Origin: Caballeronia turbans
GTDB taxonomy: Bacteria; Pseudomonadota; Gammaproteobacteria; Burkholderiales; Burkholderiaceae
NCBI GenBank assembly: GCA_001544655.2
Contig: FCOD02000015.1
Location: 118,735-182,734 of the forward strand
Reading direction: 5' to 3'
DNA: 64,000 bases
Part shown: positions 1-8,309 of the stretch, one piece after another
Layout: the number at the start of each line of letters is the position of its first letter
Numbering within the stretch: position 1 is the first letter of the stretch
Made by a program: the position numbers and the translations under genes
Notes under the pieces: generated by a model
What the model saw: the letters and a program-made list of their open reading frames with translations, nothing else
Told to the model about the DNA's origin: nothing
Database searches by the model: none

Positions 1-91
1 CGTGGCCGTCGTCGGCCTTTCCTTATTGGCCGTTGCGGACATTCTCTTGACGCCATCCGACAAACCCGCAGAGAAAGAACGGCTCGCGTAA
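1..91 (+). CDS. C-terminal end of an unidentified protein (partial)
   Basis: An open frame enters from the left edge and stops with TAA at 89-91. It encodes about 29 residues: a short hydrophobic stretch (VAVVGLSLLAVADILL) followed by a charged tail ending KERLA. This could be the last membrane segment of a membrane protein. The visible part is too short to name a family. It is included because the G/C-rich third positions of the frame look like coding sequence. Confidence 0.4.
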   Translation, partial: VAVVGLSLLAVADILLTPSDKPAEKERLA

Positions 92-555
92 CACGGCGCT
101 TTCTTTCAGACCGCCGAATGACCGTTTAATTGTCGGTCAAATCGATGAGCCGGCTGTCCATGAAACGTCGAATTTCAGTTGAAGGCATTCGAATGCGAAA
201 TGCTGTCTTTCTATAACCAGACGACAGTGATAATGAGCGATGCATCATAATTCCATTATCGCGGACGCCCTTTGCTCCGGCGGCGCGACGATGCCAGGCC
301 CGGCGGGGCAAGGGCCAAGTGCCGCCGGGCGCGGCGCGCGTCGACGGTCGATCGAACAGACCTGCTTTCACCCCTTTGTTCAGGGATTTGCGCGCGTCGG
401 ATGCATCCGAAAATCATGCCTACAGTTCGCATGCCGGAAATCGGCGAATTTGAGATGTGATATAATTGTCGATAAATCAAAGTTCATTCGGTCAAAACTT
501 TCAGTCACGGGTTTTATCAAATGCTTGATTCAACGCGTATGAGCGCGGAGGAAGC
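92..555. other. Intergenic region, no gene seen
   Basis: This 464-bp stretch separates the partial gene at the left edge from the small membrane protein at 556. Open frames inside it have no credible ribosome binding site or protein-like composition. The right half becomes AT-rich and contains the extended -10 promoter listed separately. Nothing else is recognised. Confidence 0.5.
458..466 (+). promoter_or_regulatory. Putative extended -10 promoter for the gene at 556
   Basis: The sequence TGATATAAT matches the extended -10 consensus (TG, one base, TATAAT) exactly. No good -35 box lies 16-18 bp upstream, which is usual for extended -10 promoters. Transcription would start near 473 and give a leader of about 80 nt before the ATG at 556. 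This is a pattern match only. Confidence 0.45.
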
Positions 556-744
556 ATGTCAGTAGTCGGTGTCATAGGCGCAATTGTTTTTTTCGCAATA
601 ATCGGTCTTGCATTGCTGGCCGTGATCGAAATTATCTTTTCGCCTTTTGCCAAACATAAGGCAAATGAAACGAGCAAGCACGGCCACAAGCGGCCGACCT
701 GGTATCGCAGGCGCGAAGTCGCCGTGCGCCGCGACGAGCCCTGA
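556..744 (+). CDS. Small single-pass membrane protein of unknown function
   Basis: This encodes 62 residues. The ATG is preceded by a strong Shine-Dalgarno (GGAGGAAGC) at ideal spacing. Residues 2-30 form one long hydrophobic helix. The remainder is basic (HGHKRPTWYRRR), so by the positive-inside rule the C-terminus is probably cytoplasmic. I recognise no family. It stands alone, with more than 300 bp of non-coding DNA on each side and its own candidate promoter. The gene looks real because of its ribosome site and membrane composition; its function is unknown, and any link with the exopolysaccharide genes to its right rests only on position. Confidence 0.6.
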   Translation: MSVVGVIGAIVFFAIIGLALLAVIEIIFSPFAKHKANETSKHGHKRPTWYRRREVAVRRDEP

Positions 745-1075
745 TCGACGCCAAATTTTCCTGATCCGCCAACAGCTTAGCGTACCCTCCCGAGCCGGCT
801 GACACAGCCGCCACCAGCCTGCCGATCATGAAGCAGTGCCATATTTTCGGCACATCCGTTCAAATCCCTCGCATTAATTAGCTCTCGCAACTGTGCGATA
901 ACGCACCGCACGCGCTTTCCCCAGACTCTAGTCTTTCTTCGCCGGCACACGCATGAAATGGACTGTTCATCATTTCAAAAGCGCCGGACCACAACACATA
1001 TAAAGACAGTTAAGCGTTTAGCTAAAGACCTGCATCGGGTCGACTGGCGAATGGCTGCTGTCTGAGGGAAAAGAA
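745..1075. other. Intergenic region, probable promoter area of the gene at 1076
   Basis: This 331-bp region has no convincing open frame. It contains an AT-rich stretch with TATAAA at 999-1004 that could serve as a -10 element for the downstream gene, but no clear -35. The gene at 1076 is preceded by AGGGAAAAGAA, a usable ribosome binding site. Confidence 0.35.
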
Positions 1076-2434
1076 ATGGCGCAACCCGCATATCCTTCCG
1101 TGCTTGAATGGTGGACGCGCGTCGAAAAGCGGCTCTATGGTGACTCGGACGAGACTCCGCAGAGCCGCTCTCTTGTCCGTGCACCGATCATGGTCTTGTA
1201 CGACGGCTGTGAGAACATCGAAGCGCTGTGGAAAGCGCTGCTCCAATGCCGAACGCCGCATATCCAGGTTGTTTGGAAGTCGCCCGAGTCGGACGAAATG
1301 CGTCTGCTGGCGGAGTCGTATGTCGCGATACCGGAGAAGCTCTTCTTCCTGAAGTCGCTTCAGACGAGCCTGCGGCGTGTCGCCGTTCTCGTCGGGCGGG
1401 CGCAGAAGCGTCTGGAGTCCGCTTCGTCGCCGCGTGACTTTCCGCTCGTCAAGGCGAAGGCGCAGCCGGCGCGACTTTCGGCTCTCACGTCGGCGTGCTT
1501 CGCGTTGCGGCATCTCGGCCGCAAGGTGCTGAATCAGCCGCTCAAGCTGCTGGTGCAGCGCGGACACTGGGTGCTGGCGTACCGTCGCACCGACACGCCC
1601 TCCGAGTTGCGCGCGGGGAGCAGTGTCGACGGTGACGAAAGCCGCAACTGGGTCACGCTTCCCGGCATGACGTCGCAATTTCACGCCGACCCGTTCCTCT
1701 GGCGCGGCAAGAACGGCGACTACCATCTGTTCTTCGAGAGCCTTCCCTACGACACGAACCGCGGGACGATCAGCCATATTGCGTTCGATCCGGTCAAGCA
1801 GACATGGCAGGAGACGCCGCGCGTCGTGCTCGACAAGAGCTATCACCTGTCGTACCCGTTTCTCTTCGAGCACGAAGGCGAGGTCTTCATGATTCCGGAG
1901 ACCTGCGGCAATCGCACGATCGAGATGTATCGGGCCGCTTCATTCCCGACCGACTGGGCGCTGCACAAGGTGATCATGCGCGATGTCGTCGCCGCCGATA
2001 CGACGCTCCATCACGACGGCAAGACCTGGTGGATGTTCACGAGCATCACCGAAGAGGGCGGATCGAACTGGGACGAACTGTCGATCTTCTATTCGGATAG
2101 CCCGTTCGGCGAATGGACCGCGCATCCGATGAACCCGGTCGTCTCCGACTGCCGTCTCGCCCGCATGGCCGGCAACCTGTTCAAGGACGCGCAGAACCGC
2201 CTGATTCGTCCCGCGCAGAATTGCGAGCGCGAATATGGCGCCGCGCTGACGTTCCGCGAGATCACCGAACTCACGACCACGACGTATGCCGAGCGGACCG
2301 TGTCGATTCGCACGCCGCCGCGCGGCCACCAGGGACTTCACACGTGGAATGCAGTCGGCGGGATCACCGTCATCGATCTGAAGACGCAGCTTCGCAAGTG
2401 GAATCCCTGGCGCGGGCCGATGAGGCGCGCATGA
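1076..2434 (+). CDS. GH43-like beta-propeller protein (GINT1 N-terminal-domain type), exopolysaccharide locus
   Basis: This encodes 452 residues. Residues 1-165 form a helical/Rossmann-like N-terminal part (LYDGCENIEALWKALL) with no signal peptide. From about residue 165 there is a five-bladed-propeller-like domain with the features of the family found at the N-terminus of glucosamine inositolphosphorylceramide transferase and in bacterial formyltransferase-like proteins: FHADPFLW, YHLFFE, YPFLFEHEGEVFMIPET, WWMFTS and GNLFKDAQNRLIRPAQNC. The DPF and PE motifs resemble the acidic sites of GH43/GH32 propellers. In bacteria such proteins sit in cell-surface glycan clusters. It may modify or transfer to a sugar, or hydrolyse it; no specific reaction can be assigned. 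The gene precedes a GT4 transferase on the same strand. Confidence 0.6.
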   Translation: MAQPAYPSVLEWWTRVEKRLYGDSDETPQSRSLVRAPIMVLYDGCENIEALWKALLQCRTPHIQVVWKSPESDEMRLLAESYVAIPEKLFFLKSLQTSLRRVAVLVGRAQKRLESASSPRDFPLVKAKAQPARLSALTSACFALRHLGRKVLNQPLKLLVQRGHWVLAYRRTDTPSELRAGSSVDGDESRNWVTLPGMTSQFHADPFLWRGKNGDYHLFFESLPYDTNRGTISHIAFDPVKQTWQETPRVVLDKSYHLSYPFLFEHEGEVFMIPETCGNRTIEMYRAASFPTDWALHKVIMRDVVAADTTLHHDGKTWWMFTSITEEGGSNWDELSIFYSDSPFGEWTAHPMNPVVSDCRLARMAGNLFKDAQNRLIRPAQNCEREYGAALTFREITELTTTTYAERTVSIRTPPRGHQGLHTWNAVGGITVIDLKTQLRKWNPWRGPMRRA

Positions 2435-2705
2435 CGCGACAGGCGCCCGTCGGCGGCTGCGCACGGGCAAGAGAACCGGCGTGTGGCACGTCGCACAGTG
2501 CGTGCCACGGCGCCGGCTTACATTGGTGATTCATCGGAGACTGGAAGCCGCATCGCGCGTTTGTCTTTAGCGCGCGTCACGCAGGTCCTCCGGCGAGGCA
2601 GCCCATCGCCATAAAACACCCGTCACAGCACCAGCATCTCCGCCAGCGGCGCGCGCGTCGGTTGCCTGGGGACGGGCCCATCGTAGAAAAACGGCAGCCG
2701 GGACC

Positions 2706-3839
2706 ATGAAGCTTCTCCATGTCATCGTTGCGCTCAATGCGGACGGCGCTGAACGCATGCTCCAGCGACTCATCGAGTCGCACATCGAAGATCCGCGGTT
2801 TCGTCACGTCGTCTGCTCGCTCACGACGACCGGCAAGGTCGGTGAGGAACTTGCCGCTCGCGGCATCGACGTGCATAGCCTCGGCATGCGTTCGCCGCTC
2901 GGCTTTCCGCGCGCGCTGTGGCAACTCGTGAAACTGATTCGCGCAGTACGCCCCGACATCATTCAGACGTGGATGTATCACGCCGACTTTCTCGGCGGAC
3001 TCGCGGGACGGCTCGCGGCGCACAAGCGCATCGTCTGGGGCGTGCGCACCACCGACGTCAGATCGGGCGGCTCGCGCGTGACCGTGCTGCTGCGCAAGGT
3101 CTGCGCGTGGCTGTCGTACTCCGTGCCGCAGGCGATCGTGTGCGCGGCCGAGGCATCGCGCCGGGCGCACGTATTGGTCGGCTATGACGCGAGCCGCATG
3201 ATGGTCGTGCCGAACGGATTCGATGTCGCACGCCTTGCCGCGACGCCCGAGCAACGCGCCGCGATCCGCCAGCAATGCGGATTCGGCGATGGCACGGTCG
3301 TCGTCGGCATCCTGGGGCGTTTCCATCCGGTGAAGGATCATCAGAATTTCGTGCGCGCGGCAGGCATCCTGGCCGCGCGCCATCCCGACGTGCGTTTCAT
3401 GATGGTCGGGCGCGATCTCGACGCGAACAATCGCGAGCTCGCCGACTGGATCGCGCAGACGGGATTCGCGTCGCGCTTCGTGCTGCTCGGCGAGCGGCGC
3501 GACGTGCCCGCGTGCCTGTCGGCGATGGACGTGTTCTGCCTTTCGTCGCGCACGGAGGGCTTTCCGAACGTGGTCGGCGAGGCAATGGCGATGGCGCTGC
3601 CATGCGTCGTCACCGATGTCGGCGATGCGGCCATGCTCGTCGCCAATACGGGCGTGGTTGTCGCGAAGGAAAACACCGACGCGCTCGCGGCCGGACTGTC
3701 CCGCGTCGTCGACATGACACCCGACGAGCGCATCCGTCTCGGCCAGATGGCGAAAGCGCGCATCCATGCCGAATTCACGATGATGCGCGCGCGCGAGCGT
3801 TTCGAAGATATCTACCTGCGGCTCGTCGAAGAAAAGTGA
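2706..3839 (+). CDS. Glycosyltransferase family 4 (GT-B), exopolysaccharide assembly
   Basis: This encodes 377 residues with the two-domain GT-B fold. The N-terminal acceptor domain starts MKLLHVIVALNADGAERML, with the GGAER-type loop common in GT4 enzymes. The C-terminal nucleotide-sugar domain has GILGRFHPVKDH, then FCLSSRTEGFPNVVGEAMA, which holds the E-x7-E motif that binds the donor. A cytoplasmic enzyme would add one sugar to the undecaprenyl-linked repeat unit; donor and acceptor cannot be read from sequence. The Shine-Dalgarno is weak (GGGACC). The next gene (asparagine synthase-like) starts 46 bp downstream, so the two are probably cotranscribed. Confidence 0.85.
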   Translation: MKLLHVIVALNADGAERMLQRLIESHIEDPRFRHVVCSLTTTGKVGEELAARGIDVHSLGMRSPLGFPRALWQLVKLIRAVRPDIIQTWMYHADFLGGLAGRLAAHKRIVWGVRTTDVRSGGSRVTVLLRKVCAWLSYSVPQAIVCAAEASRRAHVLVGYDASRMMVVPNGFDVARLAATPEQRAAIRQQCGFGDGTVVVGILGRFHPVKDHQNFVRAAGILAARHPDVRFMMVGRDLDANNRELADWIAQTGFASRFVLLGERRDVPACLSAMDVFCLSSRTEGFPNVVGEAMAMALPCVVTDVGDAAMLVANTGVVVAKENTDALAAGLSRVVDMTPDERIRLGQMAKARIHAEFTMMRARERFEDIYLRLVEEK

Positions 3840-3885
3840 GCATCGCATAAGCGTGGCCTCTGGCCGCAACTGAAGGAGAACGAAC

Positions 3886-5907
3886 ATGTGCGGTATCGTC
3901 GGCTTTCTGGGTGGTCGCGGCATCGGCCCGGGCGACTCGAAGACAACGGTCAGGAAGATGGCGCTCGCCATCGCCTATCGCGGACCCGACGACGCGGGCG
4001 AGTGGACCGATGATCTGCGCGGCATCGCGCTCGGCCATCGCCGGCTGGCGATTCAGGATCTCTCGTCGGCGGGGCATCAGCCGATGTCATCGGGCAGCGG
4101 CCGTTATGTCATCGTCTTCAATGGCGAGATCTATAACCATCTCGATCTGCGCGATGAGCTCGAGGACACGCAGCGCGCGCCTGTCTGGCGCGGAAGTTCG
4201 GATACCGAAACATTGATGGCCGGCTTCGATGCGTGGGGCATTCAGGCGACCATCGAACGCGCGGTCGGCATGTTCGCGTTCGCCGTGTGGGACCGGCAGG
4301 AATGCCAGCTCACGCTCGCGCGCGACCGGATCGGCGAAAAACCCCTTTACTACGGCTGGCAGGGACAGGGCGAAGAAGCCGCGTTCGTGTTCGGCTCCGA
4401 GCTCAAGGGGCTGCGCGAGCATCCCGCGTTCGAGAACAACGTCGATCGCGGCGCGCTGACGCTGCAGATCCGTCACGGTTGCGTGCCGGCGCCGTATTCC
4501 ATCTTCGAAGGCATCTACAAGCTTGAACCGGGCAAGATGCTCACCGTGTCGCTCGAACGGCGTGAGCCGCGCATCTGGCCGTACTGGTCCGGCGTCGAGG
4601 CGGCCGTCAACGGTGCGGCACGCGGCTTCGCGGGCAGCCCGGAGGACGCCGTCGACGAACTCGAGCACCTGCTGAGCGATGCGATCCGCCAGCAGATGCT
4701 CTCCGACGTGCCGCTCGGCGCGTTCCTCTCGGGCGGCGTGGACTCGTCGACCATCGTCGCGCTGATGCAGAAGCAATCGTCGCGTCCGGTGAAGACGTTC
4801 ACGATCGGCTTCAACGAAAGCGACTTCGACGAAGCGAAGCTCGCGAAGGCCGTCTCGGCGCATCTCGGCACCGACCATACGGAGTTGTACGTGACGGCGC
4901 GTGAGGCGCTCGACGTCATTCCGCGTCTGCCCGAACTCTACGACGAACCGTTCGCCGATTCGTCGCAGATACCGACGTTCCTCGTGTCGCAGCTCGCCAG
5001 GCAACACGTGACGGTCTCGCTGTCCGGCGACGCCGGCGACGAGCTCTTCTGCGGCTATCAGCGCTACCGGACCGCACCCGACATGTGGGACAAGATGACG
5101 GTGCTGCCAGCGGCGCTGCGCAAGCTGGCGGCATCGGGCATCGTCGGGATATCGCCGAAGCGCTGGAACAGCATGGCGGGGCTGATGGAACCGATTCTGC
5201 CGTCGTCGCTACGCGGCGTGAAAGTCGGCGACAAGCTGCACAAGGGCGCGCAACTGCTGTCGTGCCAGTCGCGCGACGAGGTTTATCTGCACCTGATGTC
5301 GCAATGGAACGACCCGGCCGCGCTCGTGATCGGCGGTCACCAGCCGCCGACGCTGATGACCGGCAACGCGCCGGCCTTCACCGGCCTCGACGACGTGCAG
5401 CGCATGATGGCGCTCGACATGATCACCTATCTGCCCGACGACATTCTCACGAAGGTCGATCGCGCCGCGATGGGCGTCTCGCTCGAAACGCGCGTGCCGT
5501 TCCTCGATCATCGTGTCGTGGAGTTCGCGTGGCGCCTGCCGCAGTCGTTGAAGGTGCGCGACGGACAAACCAAATGGGCGCTGCGCCAGGTGCTTTATCG
5601 TCATGTGCCGCGCGCGATGATCGAGCGGCCCAAGCAGGGCTTCGGCGTGCCGATCACGCACTGGCTGCGCGGCGAGCTGCGCGACTGGGCCGAAGCGCTG
5701 CTCGACGCATCGCGGCTGCGTCGCGAGGGCTTCTTCGATCCGACGATCGTGCGGGCGAAATGGCAGCAGCATCTGTCGGGCGAGCAGAACTGGCACCGGC
5801 AGTTGTGGAACGTGCTGATGTTCCAGCAGTGGCTCGAGCATCAGCATGCTTCGTCGATCCCGCTGTTCACGTCGCCTGCGGCCGATCTCGCTGGCATGGA
5901 GAGCTGA
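3886..5907 (+). CDS. asnB: Glutamine-hydrolysing asparagine synthase-type amidotransferase
   Basis: This encodes 673 residues, full length for the AsnB family. It begins MCGIVGF, with the catalytic Cys2 of the class II glutamine amidotransferase (Ntn) domain. The synthetase domain carries the ATP pyrophosphatase loop FLSGGVDSST and later SLSGDAGDELFCGY and DILTKVDRAAMGVSLETRVPFLDH. The start has a good ribosome site (GGAGAACGAAC). In many surface-polysaccharide loci this family amidates the carboxylate of a hexuronic acid (for example WbpS in Pseudomonas aeruginosa O6) rather than aspartate. The dehydrogenase/epimerase pair at 10645-14317 makes that role plausible here, but it is inferred. 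A terminator hairpin follows at 5955. Confidence 0.85.
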   Translation: MCGIVGFLGGRGIGPGDSKTTVRKMALAIAYRGPDDAGEWTDDLRGIALGHRRLAIQDLSSAGHQPMSSGSGRYVIVFNGEIYNHLDLRDELEDTQRAPVWRGSSDTETLMAGFDAWGIQATIERAVGMFAFAVWDRQECQLTLARDRIGEKPLYYGWQGQGEEAAFVFGSELKGLREHPAFENNVDRGALTLQIRHGCVPAPYSIFEGIYKLEPGKMLTVSLERREPRIWPYWSGVEAAVNGAARGFAGSPEDAVDELEHLLSDAIRQQMLSDVPLGAFLSGGVDSSTIVALMQKQSSRPVKTFTIGFNESDFDEAKLAKAVSAHLGTDHTELYVTAREALDVIPRLPELYDEPFADSSQIPTFLVSQLARQHVTVSLSGDAGDELFCGYQRYRTAPDMWDKMTVLPAALRKLAASGIVGISPKRWNSMAGLMEPILPSSLRGVKVGDKLHKGAQLLSCQSRDEVYLHLMSQWNDPAALVIGGHQPPTLMTGNAPAFTGLDDVQRMMALDMITYLPDDILTKVDRAAMGVSLETRVPFLDHRVVEFAWRLPQSLKVRDGQTKWALRQVLYRHVPRAMIERPKQGFGVPITHWLRGELRDWAEALLDASRLRREGFFDPTIVRAKWQQHLSGEQNWHRQLWNVLMFQQWLEHQHASSIPLFTSPAADLAGMES

Positions 5908-5950
5908 TATCGTTGCGCGGCGCATGCGCGCCGCGCGTGACGACATCCAT

Positions 5951-6290
5951 GACGAAAGGCCCTGGTCTACCGGACCAGGGCCTTTTGCCTGGGCGCACAC
6001 GCCTGCGATCTTCTCCCGGTTTCATGATGGGCAAATATGGGCAGGCGTAGCCGATGCGCTGCCGATTACGGCATCGGCACGGGCGTCTCCTTGCGCGCAC
6101 ACGCCCGCGATCGACGCGCCTGATTCTCCCCGTTTCATCAAGGGCGAACATGGGCAGGGCGTGGTTACGCCATCGCCGAATCTGTCAGGCCCCGGCCGGA
6201 TGACGAACGGCCTTTTGTTCGTGCGCGAACGCCTGCGATCGACGCGCCCGATTCCCCCGTTTCCCGTTGAGAGAATCCACGAAGAGCGTG
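5951..6290. repeat. Three imperfect tandem intergenic repeats carrying terminator-like hairpins
   Basis: Three related segments share a core beginning GCGCACACGCC(T/C)GCGATC. The core starts at about 5993, 6095 and 6223. It is followed by GATTCTCCCCGTTTCAT-like sequence and, in the first two copies, by an ATGGGCAG-rich end. The first copy is preceded by a perfect AAAGGCCCTGGTC hairpin and the third by a decayed relative (GGCCCCGGCC...GGCC). The spacing between cores is about 102 and 128 bp. No gene is visible between 5908 and 6403. This looks like a terminator region that has expanded by duplication. Confidence 0.55.
5955..5986 (+). terminator. Rho-independent terminator after asnB
   Basis: There is a perfect 13-bp stem, AAAGGCCCTGGTC with GACCAGGGCCTTT, and a 5-nt loop (TACCG). 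It ends in TTTT. It lies 48 bp after the asnB stop and should end the plus-strand transcript. Confidence 0.8.
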
Positions 6291-6325
6291 GTCGACGCTC
6301 GGCTCACGAGGGCACCGCCAAAGCA

Positions 6326-6356
6326 AAAGGCCCCGGTCTGATCGACCAGGGCCTTT
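6326..6356 (-). terminator. Rho-independent terminator for the minus-strand gene ending at 6404
   Basis: The stem is AAAGGCCCCGGTC with GACCAGGGCCTTT (one imperfect pair) and the loop is TGATC. Read on the minus strand it is followed by a T-rich tail (TTTTGCTTT), and it lies 48 nt after the stop of the WecA-like gene. Its near identity to the hairpin at 5955 suggests duplication. Confidence 0.7.
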
Positions 6357-6403
6357 CGTCTTTCTGCCATTCTCCGGCGCGCCTCGCGCCCGGAATTGCA
6401 CGC

Positions 6404-7537
6404 CTACTTGTGATGCTGCTCGGGAACGGCGCGGGGAACGACGGGCTGTCTGCTGCCCACCAGCCAGCGCGGCGTCTTGAACCGGACGATCGCGGTGTAC
6501 AGCCAGACATACGCGACGGCGAACACGACCGCGGTCACCGCGAGCACCACCGGGTTGTGCCAGAAGAGCGAGGCCGGCACGATGCCGATCATGCTCAGCA
6601 CCCACAGATACGGCGACGTCCGCGCGTTTCTGCGCTGACGCTGACGCGGGTCGGAGCCTTTGCGCACGATACGCTTGAAAATCAGCGTATGCAGGTGGAT
6701 GCCATCGGGCGCGCCGACCGGCCGGCCGCGCACGATCCTGCGGCGGTAGATCGAGAACAGCGTTTCGAAGAGCGGATAGATCGCCACGACCATGGCATAC
6801 CACGCGCAGACGCTCGGGTGGCGGGCGACCAGCAGCACGAGCAGCTCCGCGATCGTGAAGCCGATGAAGTACGCACCGCCGTCACCGAGAAAAATCGACG
6901 CCGCGGGATAGTTCCAGATCGCAAAGCCGCCGATCGCACCGATCATCGTGAGCGCGGTGCTCATCACGAGCAGGTCGCCGACTTCATGCGCGACATAGCC
7001 GATCGAACCGAAGATCAGAATCGCCACGACTGCGGCGAGCCCGTTGAAACCGTCGATGATGTTGACCGCATTGGTGAGGCCCGCGACCGCGAGCACCGTC
7101 AGGCCGATCGCGATGGGCGCGACGGAGAGAATCGGATCGACGAGCGGAAGGTCCACGCGGCTGACCACGCCGTTGAGCAGGAACGCGCCCAGGAGCGCCG
7201 CGAGCATCGCACTGAGAAGGCGTGCACGAACACTCACGCGCTTGGTCAGATCCTCGATCACGCCACTCGCAAATGCCGGCGCCGCACAGAGCAGCAGCAG
7301 CAGGGACTCCTCACGCGGATTACCCCCGAAAATCGCGGCGATGGGAAAGGTCACGCAGGCCGCAACCATCAGCGCGATGCCGCCGATTCTCGGCACCGGA
7401 TGAGAATGATTCTTTTGAACCCCGTTCAAATCGTGATCCAGGGAAAGCGCCCCGTAGCGTCCCGCGAATCGAACTATAAGTAGCGTCATGCAGAAAGAAC
7501 TGATGAAGCCAAGCGCAAGGTTTAACATTTTTTTCAC
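6404..7537 (-). CDS. MraY/WecA-family undecaprenyl-phosphate sugar-1-phosphate transferase
   Basis: This encodes 377 residues, a polytopic inner-membrane enzyme with about ten or eleven hydrophobic helices. The cytoplasmic-loop motifs of the family are present: PVPRIGGIA near the start, GVIEDLTKR (a variant of the usual DDxxD, here ED), NAVNIIDGFNGLA, IFLGDGGAYFIGF and the late HLHTLIFKR histidine motif. The enzyme would transfer a HexNAc-1-phosphate to undecaprenyl phosphate and so start repeat-unit synthesis. It is transcribed away from the rest of the cluster across a 770-bp shared upstream region. The ED variant of the first acidic motif is a mild oddity. The sugar (GlcNAc or GalNAc derivative) is not determined by the sequence. 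Confidence 0.85.
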   Translation of the reverse strand: MKKMLNLALGFISSFCMTLLIVRFAGRYGALSLDHDLNGVQKNHSHPVPRIGGIALMVAACVTFPIAAIFGGNPREESLLLLLCAAPAFASGVIEDLTKRVSVRARLLSAMLAALLGAFLLNGVVSRVDLPLVDPILSVAPIAIGLTVLAVAGLTNAVNIIDGFNGLAAVVAILIFGSIGYVAHEVGDLLVMSTALTMIGAIGGFAIWNYPAASIFLGDGGAYFIGFTIAELLVLLVARHPSVCAWYAMVVAIYPLFETLFSIYRRRIVRGRPVGAPDGIHLHTLIFKRIVRKGSDPRQRQRRNARTSPYLWVLSMIGIVPASLFWHNPVVLAVTAVVFAVAYVWLYTAIVRFKTPRWLVGSRQPVVPRAVPEQHHK

Positions 7538-8309
7538 TCACGAAGAGGGCGCATCTCTTTTCGAATATCAAAACCCGAAAACGTATGGTAGGTACAACCC
7601 CCGCCATTGTCCACGCATTTATGGCGCTTTAATGTGTGAAACCGAGCCTATCGGGATTATATCGGGACTTCCCCCGATTATTCATACAAACCGGCTTTTA
7701 AAATCCCGTTAAAACACGATTTTCATATAACGGACTTAAAAAATCGCTTTAGAGAAATCGTGCGTCGTCGGTGCGCAAGCCCACTTTCGGGCGCATTTTC
7801 TTCGTGGGGCCGGTACGTTTTGCCGCGGCAAAAGGCCGTCAGGTCGTCTCTACGCCTAGCATAGGCTAAAAGAACCACGGCGGCAGGCGAAAAAATGTCC
7901 GCAAATCGAACCCCGGCTAAACCGGCTTTCTTCATAAAATTAGCAGTTCGATTAAAAGCGATTATATGTGCGGTGGCGCGCATACAGCAATACGCGTTGT
8001 GATAGCTTCCGATTTGCTCAAATGGCCCGCATACTCAATAAATTCTTAAAAGTGGGTTATAGAACACTCGATCGCGTTGAAAGGTTCGTTAAACAACAAA
8101 AATCGTCTGTTGGAATTTCTCTTTTTTTGAGTCGTGTGTTTCAATACGACTGCAATGCCGGGGCGGGATTTTAACGGCTCCGAATGTCGACCTGAATTCA
8201 AGAATAAGGAAATAGTGTTTGCGCCCCTTTGGGCGCGCTGCAAGTGTTTCGATCCGCATCCGGTGCGCATGTCGCGCCGGTCCCATAAGAGCCTGTAACG
8301 AGACGTTCC
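7538..8309. promoter_or_regulatory. Long divergent intergenic region controlling the exopolysaccharide genes
   Basis: These 772 bp lie between the outward-facing initiating-transferase gene and the wzc-like gene. The region is clearly more AT-rich than its flanks (for example around 7640-7760 and 7920-8130) and has no believable gene. Short AT boxes such as TATAAC and TTATATG occur, but none forms a clear -35/-10 pair. I found no JUMPstart/ops element (GGCGGTAG). A region this long probably holds regulator sites or a long leader for wzc. Confidence 0.5.

Noticed and set aside
5846-7483. Plus-strand open frame across the asnB end, repeats and the WecA-like gene
   Set aside because: It crosses two terminators and runs opposite a clear membrane-protein gene; no ribosome site.
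7538-8309. JUMPstart/ops antitermination element in front of the polysaccharide genes
   Set aside because: The GGCGGTAG core was looked for and not found.
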